A DNA stretch of 64,000 bases from Vreelandella alkaliphila (GCF_016107625.1 NZ_JABASV010000009.1:62001-126000), one strand, 5' to 3'; shown: positions 9,338 through 20,113, numbered from the stretch's first letter. The notes: generated by a model from the letters alone, not told the origin. A program made the numbers and translations.

Positions 9338-10462
9338 TTATGCTTCTTCCTCGGCTTGTGTCGCTGTTGTGAGCTCAATTTCTTCTAATAATCCATCAAG
9401 CTCCACAGGCTCTTCAACAGGGGCTGGTGCTGGTGCTTGGGGGCCATAAAGCGCTATAAGGCGACCATCCGGATTTTCTACTGCTAGTTTTACCTGGGCA
9501 TAGTCAACTTCTGCTTGGTCTTCAGCAAGCTCGCTTACTCGTTCGATGGCATTAAGCAGTGGTTCAAAATCGCCAACGTTTTCTTCAAGCTGAGGGTAAG
9601 ACTGCACAAACAGTGTGCCGTCCGCTGCCCAGCCTGCTTTAAACGGTGCATCCATCAAGTTGACTTGAGTGCCGGTAGGCATGCGCTCGTAGAGCGACTT
9701 GATATCTTCGGGGAACATGCGGATGCAGCCGCGGCTGACCCGCATGCCGACGCCTTCAGGGCGGTTGGTGCCATGAATCAGGTAGCTAGGCATCGCCAGT
9801 AATATAGCGTGACGACCCAGCGGGTTGTTAGGGCCAGCAGGCACAATAGAGGGGGCTGGCTCGCCACGTGCAGCTGCTTCACGACGCATAGAGGCTGGCG
9901 GCGCCCAGGCAGGATCTTTTACCTTCACTGTCGTGCGGGTAATGCCGATCGGTGTGGCAAATTCCTCACGGCCAACACTGACGGGATAGGTTTCAACAAT
10001 GCCAGGGTTGTCAGCCGGATAATAATAGAGTCGCAGTTCAGACAGGTTTACGACCACGCCTTCGCGGGGTGCAGGCGGTAAAATATAGCGCGCAGGTATA
10101 ACGATTTCTGTGCCTTCCCCAGGTACCCACATGCTGACGCCTGGATTGGCCATACGAATCTCTTCGTAGCCAATGTTATGGCGTCGCGCTATATCGATGA
10201 GTGTGTCTTCAGGATCTTCTACGACGACGGTGTAGTGTTCTCCAATAATGTCGCCTTCTTCAGGAAGGCGAAAATGGCCGCGGGGTAGTTCTCTTTGCTC
10301 AGCGAGCTGGTCAGCGCTGGTAAGCGCCTCTTCTGTAGCAGGGGCTGGGCCTTCAGCTGTATCGGCTGGAGACTGTGCATAAATAGGGGTAGAGAGGCTT
10401 GCTGTAAGTAAGACAGCTAAGCTCGTCGGGCCCCAGGCGTTATATAACTTACGAATATTCAT
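9338..10462 (-). CDS. LysM and YkuD L,D-transpeptidase (ErfK/YbiS type)
   Basis: A periplasmic L,D-transpeptidase of 374 residues. It has a Sec signal peptide ending near SLSTPIYAQ, then a LysM-like wall-binding segment (about residues 78-118, with EHYTVVVEDPEDTL and ANPGVSMWVPGEG). The YkuD catalytic domain follows, with LIHGTN and SRGCIRM, placing the nucleophile at C246. Residues beyond about 300 are acidic and of low complexity. This architecture is that of the ErfK/YbiS/YcfS/YnhG group, which joins the C-terminal lysine of Lpp to peptidoglycan; the neighbouring OprI-type gene supports that role. It lies 107 bases downstream of mfd on the same strand. Confidence 0.93.
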   Translation of the reverse strand: MNIRKLYNAWGPTSLAVLLTASLSTPIYAQSPADTAEGPAPATEEALTSADQLAEQRELPRGHFRLPEEGDIIGEHYTVVVEDPEDTLIDIARRHNIGYEEIRMANPGVSMWVPGEGTEIVIPARYILPPAPREGVVVNLSELRLYYYPADNPGIVETYPVSVGREEFATPIGITRTTVKVKDPAWAPPASMRREAAARGEPAPSIVPAGPNNPLGRHAILLAMPSYLIHGTNRPEGVGMRVSRGCIRMFPEDIKSLYERMPTGTQVNLMDAPFKAGWAADGTLFVQSYPQLEENVGDFEPLLNAIERVSELAEDQAEVDYAQVKLAVENPDGRLIALYGPQAPAPAPVEEPVELDGLLEEIELTTATQAEEEA

Positions 10463-10568
10463 GGTGGTTCCTAATTAATTTATGCGCCACATTGCTGCAA
10501 ACTAGCATTGTCAAGGGCGGCAGTTAGAGGGCCGTGCGTAGGGCTTTCATACAAGTTTGCCCCAAGGT

Positions 10569-13500
10569 TCACGCCGCCGCTACTTTTTGATTGAGTGTTG
10601 TAAGCAGAGCTTCGACTTTATCAAAACGCTGTTCGGTGGTTTCCATTGGGAATTCAAATCGTAAAGTGTCTGAGCCATCCAGTCGGTAGTGCTGTGGCGA
10701 TTTTTGAATAAGCGTCACAAGGGTTAGCGGATCGACCTGGGTAGAGCCGTTGAAAAGCACTCGTCCACGGTTCTCACCGGCTTCAATGCGCGCTACACCC
10801 AGTTGTTCAGCGCGGTGGCGAAGCCTAGTCTGACGTATCAGGTTCTTCAAAGGCTGAGGAAGGAGCCCAAAGCGATCAATAAGCTCGACTTGTAGCTCCT
10901 TAAGCTCAGCGTCGCTCTGGGTATTGGCGATACGTTTATACATCACCAGGCGCTGCTGTACGTCGTGAATATAGTCGTCAGGAATCAGCGCCGGCAGATT
11001 GAGGCTAATCTCGACACCGGTGTTGAAGGGGGCGTCAATGTTAGGCGTTTTGCCCGCACGGATAGCCTTCACCGCGCGATCCAGCATTTCCATGTAAAGC
11101 GTGTAGCCGATGGTTTCCATTTGGCCGCTCTGCTCGTCGCCTAGAAGCTCGCCTGCGCCACGTATCTCCATGTCGTGGCTTGCTAAGGTGAAGCCAGCAC
11201 CGAGATCATCAGAGGCGCTAATCGCTTCCAGACGTTTCACGGCATCTCGTGTCATTGCCTTGGGGGGCGGCGTTAGTAGGTAAGCGTATGCTTGATGGTG
11301 GCTGCGTCCAACACGGCCACGCAGCTGGTGTAGCTGGGCCAAGCCGAACTTATCGGCGCGCTCAATCAAAATAGTGTTGGCGCTGGGCACGTCAATGCCG
11401 GTTTCGATAATGGTAGAGCACACCAGCACATTGAAGCGACGATGGTAGAAGTCTGACATGACTCGCTCAAGGCTGCGCTCGGGTAATTGGCCGTGAGCGA
11501 CAGCAACCCGTGCCTCTGGCACCAGTTCGCGGATTTGTTCGGCAGCGTTTTCAATCGTTTTGACTTCATTGTGCAAAAAGTAGACTTGTCCGCCGCGTAA
11601 TATTTCACGCAGCAGGGCTTCTTTAATGACGCTGCTATCTCGCTGTTGCACAAACGTTTTGACCGATAAGCGCCGTGCTGGTGGGGTGGCAATAATCGAC
11701 AGGTCTCGGATGCCGCTCATGGCCATGTTCAAGGTGCGCGGAATCGGTGTTGCCGTTAGCGTCAGAATGTCGATTTCGGCGCGCAGCGTTTTGAGTTTCT
11801 CTTTCTGCGCGACCCCAAAGCGGTGCTCTTCGTCGATAATTAAAAGCCCCATTTTGGGCAGCTCAACGCTTTTAGACAGCAGTTTATGAGTACCGATTAC
11901 AATGTCGGTTTGGCCATTTTTGATGCTTTCCAAGGTTTGCGTCATTTCCTTGCCGCCTGTGAAGCGTGAAATAAGGCTAATATTCACAGCGGTGTCGGCA
12001 AAGCGGTCGCGGAAGTTTTCAAAGTGCTGGCGAGCTAATAGCGTAGTGGGCACAAGCACCACTACTTGGCGACCAGTCTGAACGGCTAGGAATGCAGCAC
12101 GCATGGCGACTTCGGTCTTGCCAAACCCTACATCGCCACAAACGACGCGATCCATTGGCTGAGGAGAGATCATGTCGCTTATTACTGCTTCAATGGCTGC
12201 CTGCTGGTCAGGGGTTTCTTCAAATGGGAAGCTGGCAGAGAAGCGAACGTATTCATCGCCCGGCGTATCATAAATGAACCCTTCCTGAGCCTCCCTCCGG
12301 GCGTAGATGTCGAGTAGCTCAGCGGCAGTGTCGCGGATTTTCTCAGCCGCTTTACGGCGTGCCTTTTCCCACTGATCTGAGCCTAACCGATGCAGCGGAG
12401 CGAGTTCGTCATCAGCGCCGCTATAGCGAGAAATAAGATGCAGGCTATCGACCGGGACATAAAGTTTGGCACCGTCGGCATATGAAAGCGCCAGGAATTC
12501 GTTAGCTTGACCGCCAGCTTCAAGGGTTTCCAGCCCCAAGTAGCGGCCGACGCCATGTGCTTGGTGAACAACCGGTGCGCCTTCTCGTAACTCAGATAAA
12601 TGGCGCACGGCCAATTCGTTGTCGTCGGTCGCTTTTTCTCGCCGCCGACTCTGGCGCACGACATCGCCAAAGAGCTCAGTCTCGCTGATTACCGCGACAT
12701 TCGGTTCGGTAAGCCACAAGCCGCTGCCTACCAAGCTTTCAGTAATGGCAATGCGATCAGTGCTGCTTAAAAAGTCTTGGAAGCTGTCAATATGGGGCAG
12801 GCTTAATTTAAGCGGCGCCAATACTTCTTCTAACGCTTCTCTGCGTCCCCGTGACTCGGCAACAAACAGTACCCGCGTAGCTTGCTGTGCATCCAGAAAG
12901 GTAGCCAGTTCGTTAAGGGGTTGCTTGGCGCGAGCGTTAATTGCCAGCGAGGGTAGTGCTTGGGCCTTCGGCGCCAGGGCATGGCGTTGCGTGTTGTCTT
13001 CGGTTAGTTCGATTCGGGGGCGGGCTTTTATCGCCGAAAAAACGTCATTAACGGGAATGAACGCGCGAAGCGGTGGTAAAAGGGGGCGTGTTGGATCAAC
13101 ACCCAAATTCTCGTAGCGTGATTCAATGGACTGCCAGTGTTGCTCAGCTGCTTCGAATACACTAGGCAACAGTGCTACACGGGTGTCATCGGTAACGTGC
13201 TCAAATAAAGAAGCGGTTTCGTCGAAGAACAGTGGCAAATATTGTTCCAAGCCCGGGGAGGGGATGGCTTTCAGTGCATCGTTATAGAGAGGGCACTGGC
13301 GCGGATCAACATCAAAAAGCGTTTCAAACTGTTCTCGGAAGCAAGCAATAGCGCTGCGACTGAGTGAATACTCATGAGCTGGGAGTAGCTCAATCACATC
13401 GACTTTATTGGTCGAGCGCTGATTGCCAGGGTCAAAATGGCGTAGCGTATCGATTTCGTCATCAAACAAATCGATACGAATTGGCTCATCCATACCCATG

Positions 13501-14018
13501 GCGAAAAGGTCGATAATTGCGCCGCGCATGGCGTATTCGCCAGGCTCGTAGACCGTTTCTACGGCACGATAACCTGCCCGCGATAGCGATTCGCGAAATG
13601 TTTCCCGATTTAGCTTAGCGCCCGCTTTTAGCGTCATCACGCGCCCAGCGATGTATGATACGGGAGGCAGACGCTGCATCAGCGTATTGATTGGCACCAG
13701 CACAATGCCGCGTACGCCATCCTGCAGTAAGCGCAGCGTACGCAGGCGTGACGAGATAATATCCTGGTGCGGGGAGAAGCTGTCATAAGGCAGTGTTTCC
13801 CAGTCTGGAAAGGGTAGAACGGGAACATTGCTATAGAATGCCAGATCCTGCTCCAGGCGCTGTGCGCTGGCAGTGTTCGGCGTAATAACCAATAATGGTG
13901 CGCTTAACGCGACCTGAGCCAGCGCCAGGGCAGTTGCACTGCCCGGCGGCGCTGTTAGGTAGAGCGTGTCGCGAATCCCTTTGGGTTGGGGCGGTTCGAG
14001 CAGAGAAAAAGAGGACAT
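10569..14018 (-). CDS. mfd: Transcription-repair coupling factor
   Basis: A DNA translocase that displaces RNA polymerase stalled at lesions and recruits UvrA. The UvrB-like N-terminal region is followed by an RNA-polymerase-interaction domain (RYLGLETLEAGGQ region) and RecG-like helicase motors: Walker A GDVGFGKT with GKT at 633-635, DEEH box at 729-732, and a helicase C domain with QLRGRVGRS. I start at the ATG ending at 14018 (1149 residues), which equals the usual family length; the frame opens 27 codons earlier but with non-conserved residues. It is divergent from gap, as in pseudomonads. Confidence 0.98.
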   Translation of the reverse strand: MSSFSLLEPPQPKGIRDTLYLTAPPGSATALALAQVALSAPLLVITPNTASAQRLEQDLAFYSNVPVLPFPDWETLPYDSFSPHQDIISSRLRTLRLLQDGVRGIVLVPINTLMQRLPPVSYIAGRVMTLKAGAKLNRETFRESLSRAGYRAVETVYEPGEYAMRGAIIDLFAMGMDEPIRIDLFDDEIDTLRHFDPGNQRSTNKVDVIELLPAHEYSLSRSAIACFREQFETLFDVDPRQCPLYNDALKAIPSPGLEQYLPLFFDETASLFEHVTDDTRVALLPSVFEAAEQHWQSIESRYENLGVDPTRPLLPPLRAFIPVNDVFSAIKARPRIELTEDNTQRHALAPKAQALPSLAINARAKQPLNELATFLDAQQATRVLFVAESRGRREALEEVLAPLKLSLPHIDSFQDFLSSTDRIAITESLVGSGLWLTEPNVAVISETELFGDVVRQSRRREKATDDNELAVRHLSELREGAPVVHQAHGVGRYLGLETLEAGGQANEFLALSYADGAKLYVPVDSLHLISRYSGADDELAPLHRLGSDQWEKARRKAAEKIRDTAAELLDIYARREAQEGFIYDTPGDEYVRFSASFPFEETPDQQAAIEAVISDMISPQPMDRVVCGDVGFGKTEVAMRAAFLAVQTGRQVVVLVPTTLLARQHFENFRDRFADTAVNISLISRFTGGKEMTQTLESIKNGQTDIVIGTHKLLSKSVELPKMGLLIIDEEHRFGVAQKEKLKTLRAEIDILTLTATPIPRTLNMAMSGIRDLSIIATPPARRLSVKTFVQQRDSSVIKEALLREILRGGQVYFLHNEVKTIENAAEQIRELVPEARVAVAHGQLPERSLERVMSDFYHRRFNVLVCSTIIETGIDVPSANTILIERADKFGLAQLHQLRGRVGRSHHQAYAYLLTPPPKAMTRDAVKRLEAISASDDLGAGFTLASHDMEIRGAGELLGDEQSGQMETIGYTLYMEMLDRAVKAIRAGKTPNIDAPFNTGVEISLNLPALIPDDYIHDVQQRLVMYKRIANTQSDAELKELQVELIDRFGLLPQPLKNLIRQTRLRHRAEQLGVARIEAGENRGRVLFNGSTQVDPLTLVTLIQKSPQHYRLDGSDTLRFEFPMETTEQRFDKVEALLTTLNQKVAAA

Positions 14019-14230
14019 AGTCACGGTATCGTTTTGCGCTGAAACGGAATCTGGATCATACACGATCAGTACTTTCAGGCAGAGGCCTGCGCAAAGCAAC
14101 CACTAGTAGTTAAGTAAGCCTTGTGGTTCCGATACACTATTGTGGTTTGTAGTCAATCCGCTTTTTCTGTAATACCCCTACATGTTGTGCGACTATCCAT
14201 TCATTGCGGCATGTAGGTAAGCCCAGGATA

Positions 14231-15727
14231 ATGCTCCAGGAAATTTCTTTTCACTACCCAATGAGGCCGCACGTGAGTCAGCAAGCTCTCGAAAACGTTT
14301 TTCAGGAATGGCAAAGCAACGAAGCTCTGGCTGAGCAAATGATTCCGCTAGTGGGTCAGCTGTATCGCCAAAATAATGTTGTCGCCACTATGTTTGGTCG
14401 TTCCTTGATTAAGCGGTCCGTCATTCGCATCCTCAAAGATCACCGCTTTGTACGCAAAATTGAAGGCACTGAGCTATCTGTTGAAGATACGTTCCCCATC
14501 GTAAAAGCGATGAGTGAGATGAACCTCGGCCCTGCCCATGTTGACGTTGGAAAGTTGGCGGTTAATTTTAAACGCCAGGGCGGTGGTGACCTTGATGCTT
14601 TCCTGCGTAAAGAACTTGCTGAGATCATTGATGGCTTTCAGCCAAACGGCAGCAAAGGTGAGCCTCAAGACGTTGTGCTGTACGGGTTCGGTCGTATCGG
14701 TCGTTTGCTGGCACGTGTAATGGTCGAAAAAGCGGGCGGCGGCAATCTGTTGCGCTTGCGAGCCATTGTCGTTCGTGGCCGCGGCGATGTGGCAAAAGAC
14801 CTTGAGAAACGCGCCAGTCTGCTGCGTCGTGACTCGGTACATGGGCCTTTCGACGGCACAATTACTGTCGATGTTGAAGCGCGTACACTTATTGTCAACG
14901 GTAACGTGATTCAGGTTATTTACGCCGACTCGCCTAGTGAAATTGATTACACTGCTTACGGTATCGACAACGCGGTGATTGTTGATAACACCGGTATCTG
15001 GCGCGACGAGGCTGGATTGGGTCAGCATCTTGAGTGCAAGGGCGCTAAGAAAGCATTGTTAACGGCCCCCGGCAAAGGCGATATCAAAAATATCGTATTC
15101 GGCATTAATCATGAAACGATTGGCGATAATGACCGTATCGTGTCGGCAGCGTCCTGTACTACCAACGCCATCGTGCCAGTGCTAAAAGCGCTAAATGATG
15201 AATATGGCGTAGTGACAGGCCACGTAGAGACCGTGCACGCCTACACCAACGACCAAAATCTTATCGATAATTACCACAAAGGCGACCGTCGTGGGCGTAG
15301 TGCGGCGCTGAATATGGTATTGACCGAAACAGGTGCAGCAAAAGCGGTCGCAAAAGCGCTACCTGAACTTGAAGGTAAGCTCACAGGTAACGCCATTCGC
15401 GTGCCTACGCCCAATGTTTCTATGGCTATTTTGAATTTAACCTTGGAAAAGGGCACCGATGCAGAGGCGTTGAACGATTACCTACGTCGCGTATCGATTG
15501 ATTCCTCCTACCAGAAGCAGATTGACTTCGTGGATTCAGCAGAAGTTGTATCGTCTGATTTTGTTGGCAATCGTCATGCAGGGATTGTCGATGCTAAAGC
15601 CACCATCGCAAACGGTAACCACGCCGTCGTTTATGTGTGGTATGACAATGAATTTGGCTATAGCTGCCAAGTTATTCGTATTCTTCAGCATATGTCTAAT
15701 GTGAAGTTTTTGAAGCTGCCGCATTAA
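14231..15727 (+). CDS. gap: Glyceraldehyde-3-phosphate dehydrogenase, long form
   Basis: A glycolytic/gluconeogenic NAD(P)-dependent enzyme that interconverts glyceraldehyde 3-phosphate and 1,3-bisphosphoglycerate. The nucleotide-binding fold begins at LYGFGRIGRLLAR near residue 160, and the catalytic cysteine is in SAASCTTNA (C309 from this start). About 150 residues precede the GAPDH core, as in the long GAPDH beside mfd in Pseudomonas (PA3001 type). The start is uncertain: the frame opens at a TTG at 14204, the first ATG is at 14231 with AGGA two bases before it, and the ATG at 14261 matches best where pseudomonad homologues begin. A terminator follows. Confidence 0.93.
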   Translation: MLQEISFHYPMRPHVSQQALENVFQEWQSNEALAEQMIPLVGQLYRQNNVVATMFGRSLIKRSVIRILKDHRFVRKIEGTELSVEDTFPIVKAMSEMNLGPAHVDVGKLAVNFKRQGGGDLDAFLRKELAEIIDGFQPNGSKGEPQDVVLYGFGRIGRLLARVMVEKAGGGNLLRLRAIVVRGRGDVAKDLEKRASLLRRDSVHGPFDGTITVDVEARTLIVNGNVIQVIYADSPSEIDYTAYGIDNAVIVDNTGIWRDEAGLGQHLECKGAKKALLTAPGKGDIKNIVFGINHETIGDNDRIVSAASCTTNAIVPVLKALNDEYGVVTGHVETVHAYTNDQNLIDNYHKGDRRGRSAALNMVLTETGAAKAVAKALPELEGKLTGNAIRVPTPNVSMAILNLTLEKGTDAEALNDYLRRVSIDSSYQKQIDFVDSAEVVSSDFVGNRHAGIVDAKATIANGNHAVVYVWYDNEFGYSCQVIRILQHMSNVKFLKLPH

Positions 15728-15790
15728 GCCGTTTGAGCATTAATGGCGTTTAAGCAGCAGTTAATGCGCTTTTAATCGCTAAGTTGTACC

Positions 15791-15817
15791 AAAAGCCACC
15801 TCCGGGTGGCTTTTTTT
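15791..15817 (+). terminator. Terminator after gap
   Basis: A compact stem GCCACC / GGTGGC with a TCCG tetraloop is flanked by AAAA on the left and seven T residues on the right. It isolates gap from the NQR operon. Confidence 0.92.
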
Positions 15818-15875
15818 ATGTTGAAAGCGAGATCAGATCAAGCGTCTATAGCACTTTAGGAGGCTGTCATGGATG

Positions 15876-15904
15876 TGGTCATTGGCCGCGCTTATCTTTA
15901 TAAT
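15876..15904 (+). promoter_or_regulatory. Candidate sigma-70 promoter of the nqr operon
   Basis: A perfect TATAAT at 15899-15904 lies 17 bases after TGGTCA (15876-15881), which matches four of six positions of the -35 consensus. It would give a leader of about 130 bases before nqrA. This is pattern matching only. Confidence 0.45.
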
Positions 15905-16044
15905 ACGATGGATTTTTCGGGGTGGTTCAAGCGTGCTTGAGCCTGACTGGTAACGATCTGAACAGACAATAAGAATTTACTGAACAGAAATAAGCATTCG
16001 AACCCCTTACCTTCGTATATCCGATCCATCAACTGGGCGAGACT

Positions 16045-17394
16045 ATGATCGAAGTCAAAAAAGGCCTGGATCTCCCCATCACGGGAGCGCCCGAGCAGCG
16101 TATTGAAGATGCGCGGCCTGTGCGCCACGTGGCAATCCTGGGCACCGACTACGTTGGCATGAAGCCGACGATGGAAGTTCAGGAAGGGGATAAGGTCAAA
16201 CTGGGCCAATTACTCTTCACCGATAAGAAAATTGATGGTGTACGCTTTACAGCGCCCGCCAGCGGTGAAGTAGTTGCTATTAACCGTGGCGAAAAGAGAC
16301 GTCTGCTGTCTGTCGTTATTAAAGTCGATGAAAATGAAGAAGCGATGACATTTGCTTCTCATGATCGTGACGCTTTAGGGCAGCTTGAACGTCAATCTGT
16401 TGTTGATCAACTGGTTGAGTCAGGGCTTTGGACTGCTTTGCGCACCCGGCCTTTCTCTCGCACGCCAGCTATCGACAGCACACCTACCGATATTTTTGTT
16501 ACTGCTGTGGATACTCATCCACTTAGCGCTGACCCTGCGGTAGTGATCAACGAAAACTCCCAAGCATTTGAAGACGGCCTCAAGGTGCTAACCCGCCTGA
16601 CCGAGGGCAACGTTTTTCTGTGTACGGGAGCTAATGCTTCCATTCCTGGTGGTAATGTCAGCGGCGTAAAGACTGAGAGCTTTGCTGGCCCGCATCCGGC
16701 AGGTTTGGTAGGAACGCATATTCATTATCTTTCACCGGTAGCCCTGCACAAAAAAGTGTGGCACATCGGTTATCAGGATGTGATTGCGTTCGGCAAGCTG
16801 TTTGTAGAAGGCAAGCTTGATACGAGCCGTATCATTGCTGTCGGCGGCCCGCGTGCTGAAAATCCTCGTTTATTGCGCACCCGTGTTGGTGCCAGTACGG
16901 AGGAACTCTTAGCAGGTGAGGTCATCAAACCCGATGACACCCGTGTTATTTCAGGTTCTGTGTTCTCTGGTGCCTCTGCTGAAGGGAGCCTGACTTACTT
17001 GGGACGTTTCCATAACCAAGTAAGCTTGCTTGAGGAAGGTAACAAGCGCACCTTCTTGGGATGGATGTCTACGGGCGCTAATCGGCACTCAGTCATGGGC
17101 ATTTACATTTCTAAGATTAAAGGCCTGAGCAATTATGCACCAACCACTTCAACCAATGGCTCTGAACGTGCCATGGTGCCGGTGGGTAACTACGAACGCG
17201 TCATGCCGTTGGATGTCATGCCAACGCAACTGCTGCGTTCGCTGATTGTGGGCGACATTGAGGTTGCCATGCAGCTTGGGTGTCTTGAGCTGGACGAAGA
17301 GGATCTGGCGCTGTGTACCTACGTTTGCCCCGGCAAATACGAGTACGGCCCAATCCTGCGTGACAATCTCACCATGATCGAGAAAGAGGCCTGA
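16045..17394 (+). CDS. nqrA: Na+-translocating NADH:quinone reductase subunit A
   Basis: The largest cytoplasmic subunit of the Na+-NQR respiratory complex, which oxidises NADH, reduces ubiquinone and pumps sodium; NqrA takes part in quinone binding. 449 residues, normal for the family, beginning [14 protein letters not shown], with the conserved C-terminal segment [12 protein letters not shown]. It is the first gene of a compact six-gene operon and its TGA shares a base with the nqrB ATG. The use of NQR fits a salt-loving aerobe. Confidence 0.98.
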   Translation: MIEVKKGLDLPITGAPEQRIEDARPVRHVAILGTDYVGMKPTMEVQEGDKVKLGQLLFTDKKIDGVRFTAPASGEVVAINRGEKRRLLSVVIKVDENEEAMTFASHDRDALGQLERQSVVDQLVESGLWTALRTRPFSRTPAIDSTPTDIFVTAVDTHPLSADPAVVINENSQAFEDGLKVLTRLTEGNVFLCTGANASIPGGNVSGVKTESFAGPHPAGLVGTHIHYLSPVALHKKVWHIGYQDVIAFGKLFVEGKLDTSRIIAVGGPRAENPRLLRTRVGASTEELLAGEVIKPDDTRVISGSVFSGASAEGSLTYLGRFHNQVSLLEEGNKRTFLGWMSTGANRHSVMGIYISKIKGLSNYAPTTSTNGSERAMVPVGNYERVMPLDVMPTQLLRSLIVGDIEVAMQLGCLELDEEDLALCTYVCPGKYEYGPILRDNLTMIEKEA

Positions 17395-18620
17395 TGATGG
17401 GTATTCGACAAACACTCGATAATCTCGAGCCGCACTTCCATAAAGGTGGTAAGTACGAAAAGTTCTATCCGCTGTACGAAGCGGTAGACACCATTTTCTA
17501 CTCGCCCCCCAGTGTTGCAAAAACTACCGCGCACGTGCGTGATGGCGTCGATCTGAAACGCATCATGATCACTGTGTGGATGTGTACCTTCCCGGCCATG
17601 TTCTTCGGTATGTGGAACGCAGGATGGCAGGCGAACACCGCTATCGAAGCGGGCTATGCCTCCATGAACGGCTGGCGCGAAGCCATCATGATGACCCTCG
17701 CGGGCGGTCATGATCCGAGCAGCCTGTGGGCGAACTTCGTTCTCGGCGCGACTTACTTCCTACCGATCTACTTGGTGACCTTCGCCGTGGGTGGTTTCTG
17801 GGAAGTACTGTTCGCCATCAAGCGCGGCCACGAAGTCAACGAAGGCTTCTTCGTGACCTCCGTGCTGTTTGCGCTGATTCTGCCGGCCACGATTCCGCTT
17901 TGGCAGGTTGCCTTGGGTATTACCTTTGGTGTGGTAATCGGTAAAGAGATCTTCGGCGGCACGGGTAAGAACTTCTTGAACCCTGCGCTGACTGGCCGTG
18001 CCTTTCTCTACTTCGCGTATCCAGCGCAAATCTCCGGTGACGCGGTATGGGTAGCAGCCGACGGCTATACGGGTGCGACGGCGCTCTCCATGGCGTTCCA
18101 AGATGGCATGTCCGCATTGACCGATACCTACAGCTGGTGGGATGCCTTCCTGGGCTTCATTCCCGGTTCCGTGGGTGAAGTCTCGACGCTGGCGATCCTG
18201 ATCGGTGCTGCGGTCCTGCTGTGGACCAAGATTGCCAACTGGCGCATCATGCTGGGCGTTTTCCTGGGCATGGTGATCACCAGCACGCTGTTCAACCTGA
18301 TCGGTTCTGATACGAATCCGATGTTCGCGATGCCCTGGTACTGGCACCTCGTCATCGGTGGCTTTGCCTTCGGCATGGTATTCATGGCGACCGACCCCGT
18401 GTCCGCTGCGATGACCAACCAAGGTCGCCTGGTGTTCGGTGCACTGATCGGTGTCATGACCGTGCTGATCCGCGTGGTGAACCCGGCGTTCCCGGAAGGC
18501 ATCATGCTGGCCATCCTGTTCGCCAACCTGTTTGCGCCGCTGATTGACCACTTCTTCGTCCAGGCCAATGTGAAGCGCCGTCTCAAGCGTACTGGCGTAC
18601 CGGCCGAGGAGACTGCCTAA
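17394..18620 (+). CDS. nqrB: Na+-NQR subunit B
   Basis: A membrane subunit of 408 residues with about ten hydrophobic helices. It carries covalent FMN on a threonine in [10 protein letters not shown] (T229), attached in the family by the flavin transferase ApbE, and also riboflavin. The start overlaps the nqrA stop by one base; an ATG immediately after (17397) is equally possible. From about position 17530 codon use shifts to strongly C/G-ending codons compared with nqrA. Confidence 0.98.
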   Translation: MMGIRQTLDNLEPHFHKGGKYEKFYPLYEAVDTIFYSPPSVAKTTAHVRDGVDLKRIMITVWMCTFPAMFFGMWNAGWQANTAIEAGYASMNGWREAIMMTLAGGHDPSSLWANFVLGATYFLPIYLVTFAVGGFWEVLFAIKRGHEVNEGFFVTSVLFALILPATIPLWQVALGITFGVVIGKEIFGGTGKNFLNPALTGRAFLYFAYPAQISGDAVWVAADGYTGATALSMAFQDGMSALTDTYSWWDAFLGFIPGSVGEVSTLAILIGAAVLLWTKIANWRIMLGVFLGMVITSTLFNLIGSDTNPMFAMPWYWHLVIGGFAFGMVFMATDPVSAAMTNQGRLVFGALIGVMTVLIRVVNPAFPEGIMLAILFANLFAPLIDHFFVQANVKRRLKRTGVPAEETA

Positions 18621-19441
18621 TGGCACAAGGTAACAACTCCATCAAGAAAGTCCTGATCGTAGCGTTCTCGCTGTGCATCGTGTGCTCGGTCATCGTTTCG
18701 ACGGCGGCCGTTGCGCTGCGCCCTATGCAGCAGCTCAATCAGGAATTGGATCGTAAAACCAACATCCTCAACGTGGCACGTCTTTATGAGCCCGGCATGG
18801 ATGTTGAGGAAGTGTTCCGCACCCAAATCACCGCGCGTGTGGTAGAGCTTGATTCTGGTGAGTATACCGATCAGTTCGACCCAGATACCTTCGATGGTTT
18901 CGAAGCTGCGCGTGACCCGGCTACCGGCCGCACGCTGTCTGGCGACCGTGACATCGCGGGCCTGACGCAGGTGGAAAACTTCGCGACCGTGTATCTGGTC
19001 GGCGATGCTGAAAACCCCGATCAGATCGTTCTGCCCATTCGTGGTCAGGGCCTCTGGGGTCGTATGATGGGCTTCCTCTCCGTTGAAGGTGACGGTAACA
19101 CCATCGTCAGTATCACGTACTACGACCACGCGGAAACACCGGGCCTGGGTGCCGAAGTGAACAACCCGCGCTGGCAAGCCCAATGGGAAGGTAAAGAGAT
19201 TTACAGCGAAGAGGGCGACCTCTCTCCTGAAATCCACCTGACCAAAGGCGGTGCGAGTAACGAGCATGAAGTCGATGCGCTCTCCGGGGCCACGCTGACC
19301 AGTAACGGCGTGACTAACATGCTGCAGTTCTGGCTGAGTGAAGAGGGCTTTGCGCCTTACCTGGCTAAATTCCGCAGCGGAACCGAGCCATCAGACGCCG
19401 AAGACACCGATACCGACTTCGACGACGTTGAGGGGGCCTGA
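18620..19441 (+). CDS. nqrC: Na+-NQR subunit C
   Basis: One N-terminal transmembrane helix ([18 protein letters not shown]) anchors a periplasmic domain carrying the second covalent FMN. The attachment motif [10 protein letters not shown] is present, with the flavin threonine at T225. 273 residues; the tail is acidic ([11 protein letters not shown]), a halophile-like feature. The ATG overlaps the nqrB stop by one base. Confidence 0.98.
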   Translation: MAQGNNSIKKVLIVAFSLCIVCSVIVSTAAVALRPMQQLNQELDRKTNILNVARLYEPGMDVEEVFRTQITARVVELDSGEYTDQFDPDTFDGFEAARDPATGRTLSGDRDIAGLTQVENFATVYLVGDAENPDQIVLPIRGQGLWGRMMGFLSVEGDGNTIVSITYYDHAETPGLGAEVNNPRWQAQWEGKEIYSEEGDLSPEIHLTKGGASNEHEVDALSGATLTSNGVTNMLQFWLSEEGFAPYLAKFRSGTEPSDAEDTDTDFDDVEGA

Positions 19442-19443
19442 TC

Positions 19444-20112
19444 ATGGCGGATGTAAATGCAAAAGGCGTTTTGACGGCGCCGATTTTCAAGAACAATCCC
19501 ATTGCGCTTCAGATTCTGGGGATCTGTTCTGCTCTGGCGGTCACCACCAGCATGAGCGTGTCGCTGGTCATGGCGCTGGCGGTTATCTTCGTAACATCTT
19601 TCTCGAACTTGTTCGTATCGCTGATTCGGAACCACATTCCGTCCTCGATCCGTATCATCGTTCAGATGACCATCATTGCCTCGCTGGTTATCGTGGTCGA
19701 CCAGATCCTCAAAGCCTATGCTTACGAAATGTCTAAGCAGCTATCGGTGTTCGTCGGTCTGATCATCACTAACTGCATCGTAATGGGTCGCGCGGAAGGT
19801 TTCGCGATGTCCAACACACCGGGCATGTCGTTCCTGGACGGTATCGGTAACGGTTTGGGTTACGGTTTTGTTCTGATGGTCGTTGGCTTCGTTCGTGAGC
19901 TGCTGGGTGCGGGTAGCATCTTCGGCTTCACTGTCCTGCCGACCATCCAGAACGGTGGCTGGTACGTGCCGAACGGTTTGCTGCTACTGCCGCCTTCTGC
20001 CTTCTTCATCATCGGTCTGTTGATCTGGGTACTGCGCTCCGTCAACCCCGAGCAGGTAGAAGAGAACGAGTTCAAGATGAAGCACAACACCAAGCCGAAG
20101 GAGGCCGTGTAA
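19444..20112 (+). CDS. nqrD: Na+-NQR subunit D
   Basis: An integral membrane subunit of 222 residues of the NqrD/RnfE family, with six predicted helices. Conserved blocks are [11 protein letters not shown] and [15 protein letters not shown], whose cysteines help bind the intramembrane iron-sulphur centre shared with NqrE. It follows nqrC by two bases and is preceded by GAGGGGG. Confidence 0.98.
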   Translation: MADVNAKGVLTAPIFKNNPIALQILGICSALAVTTSMSVSLVMALAVIFVTSFSNLFVSLIRNHIPSSIRIIVQMTIIASLVIVVDQILKAYAYEMSKQLSVFVGLIITNCIVMGRAEGFAMSNTPGMSFLDGIGNGLGYGFVLMVVGFVRELLGAGSIFGFTVLPTIQNGGWYVPNGLLLLPPSAFFIIGLLIWVLRSVNPEQVEENEFKMKHNTKPKEAV

Positions 20113-20113
20113 C

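Noticed and set aside
10510..10515. TTGACA on the minus strand before the LysM L,D-transpeptidase as a promoter
   Set aside because: No -10 hexamer at 16-18 bases.
17760..18626. Long minus-strand frame opposite nqrB-C
   Set aside because: It is the shadow of a high-GC3 coding region; nqrB and nqrC are certain on the plus strand.
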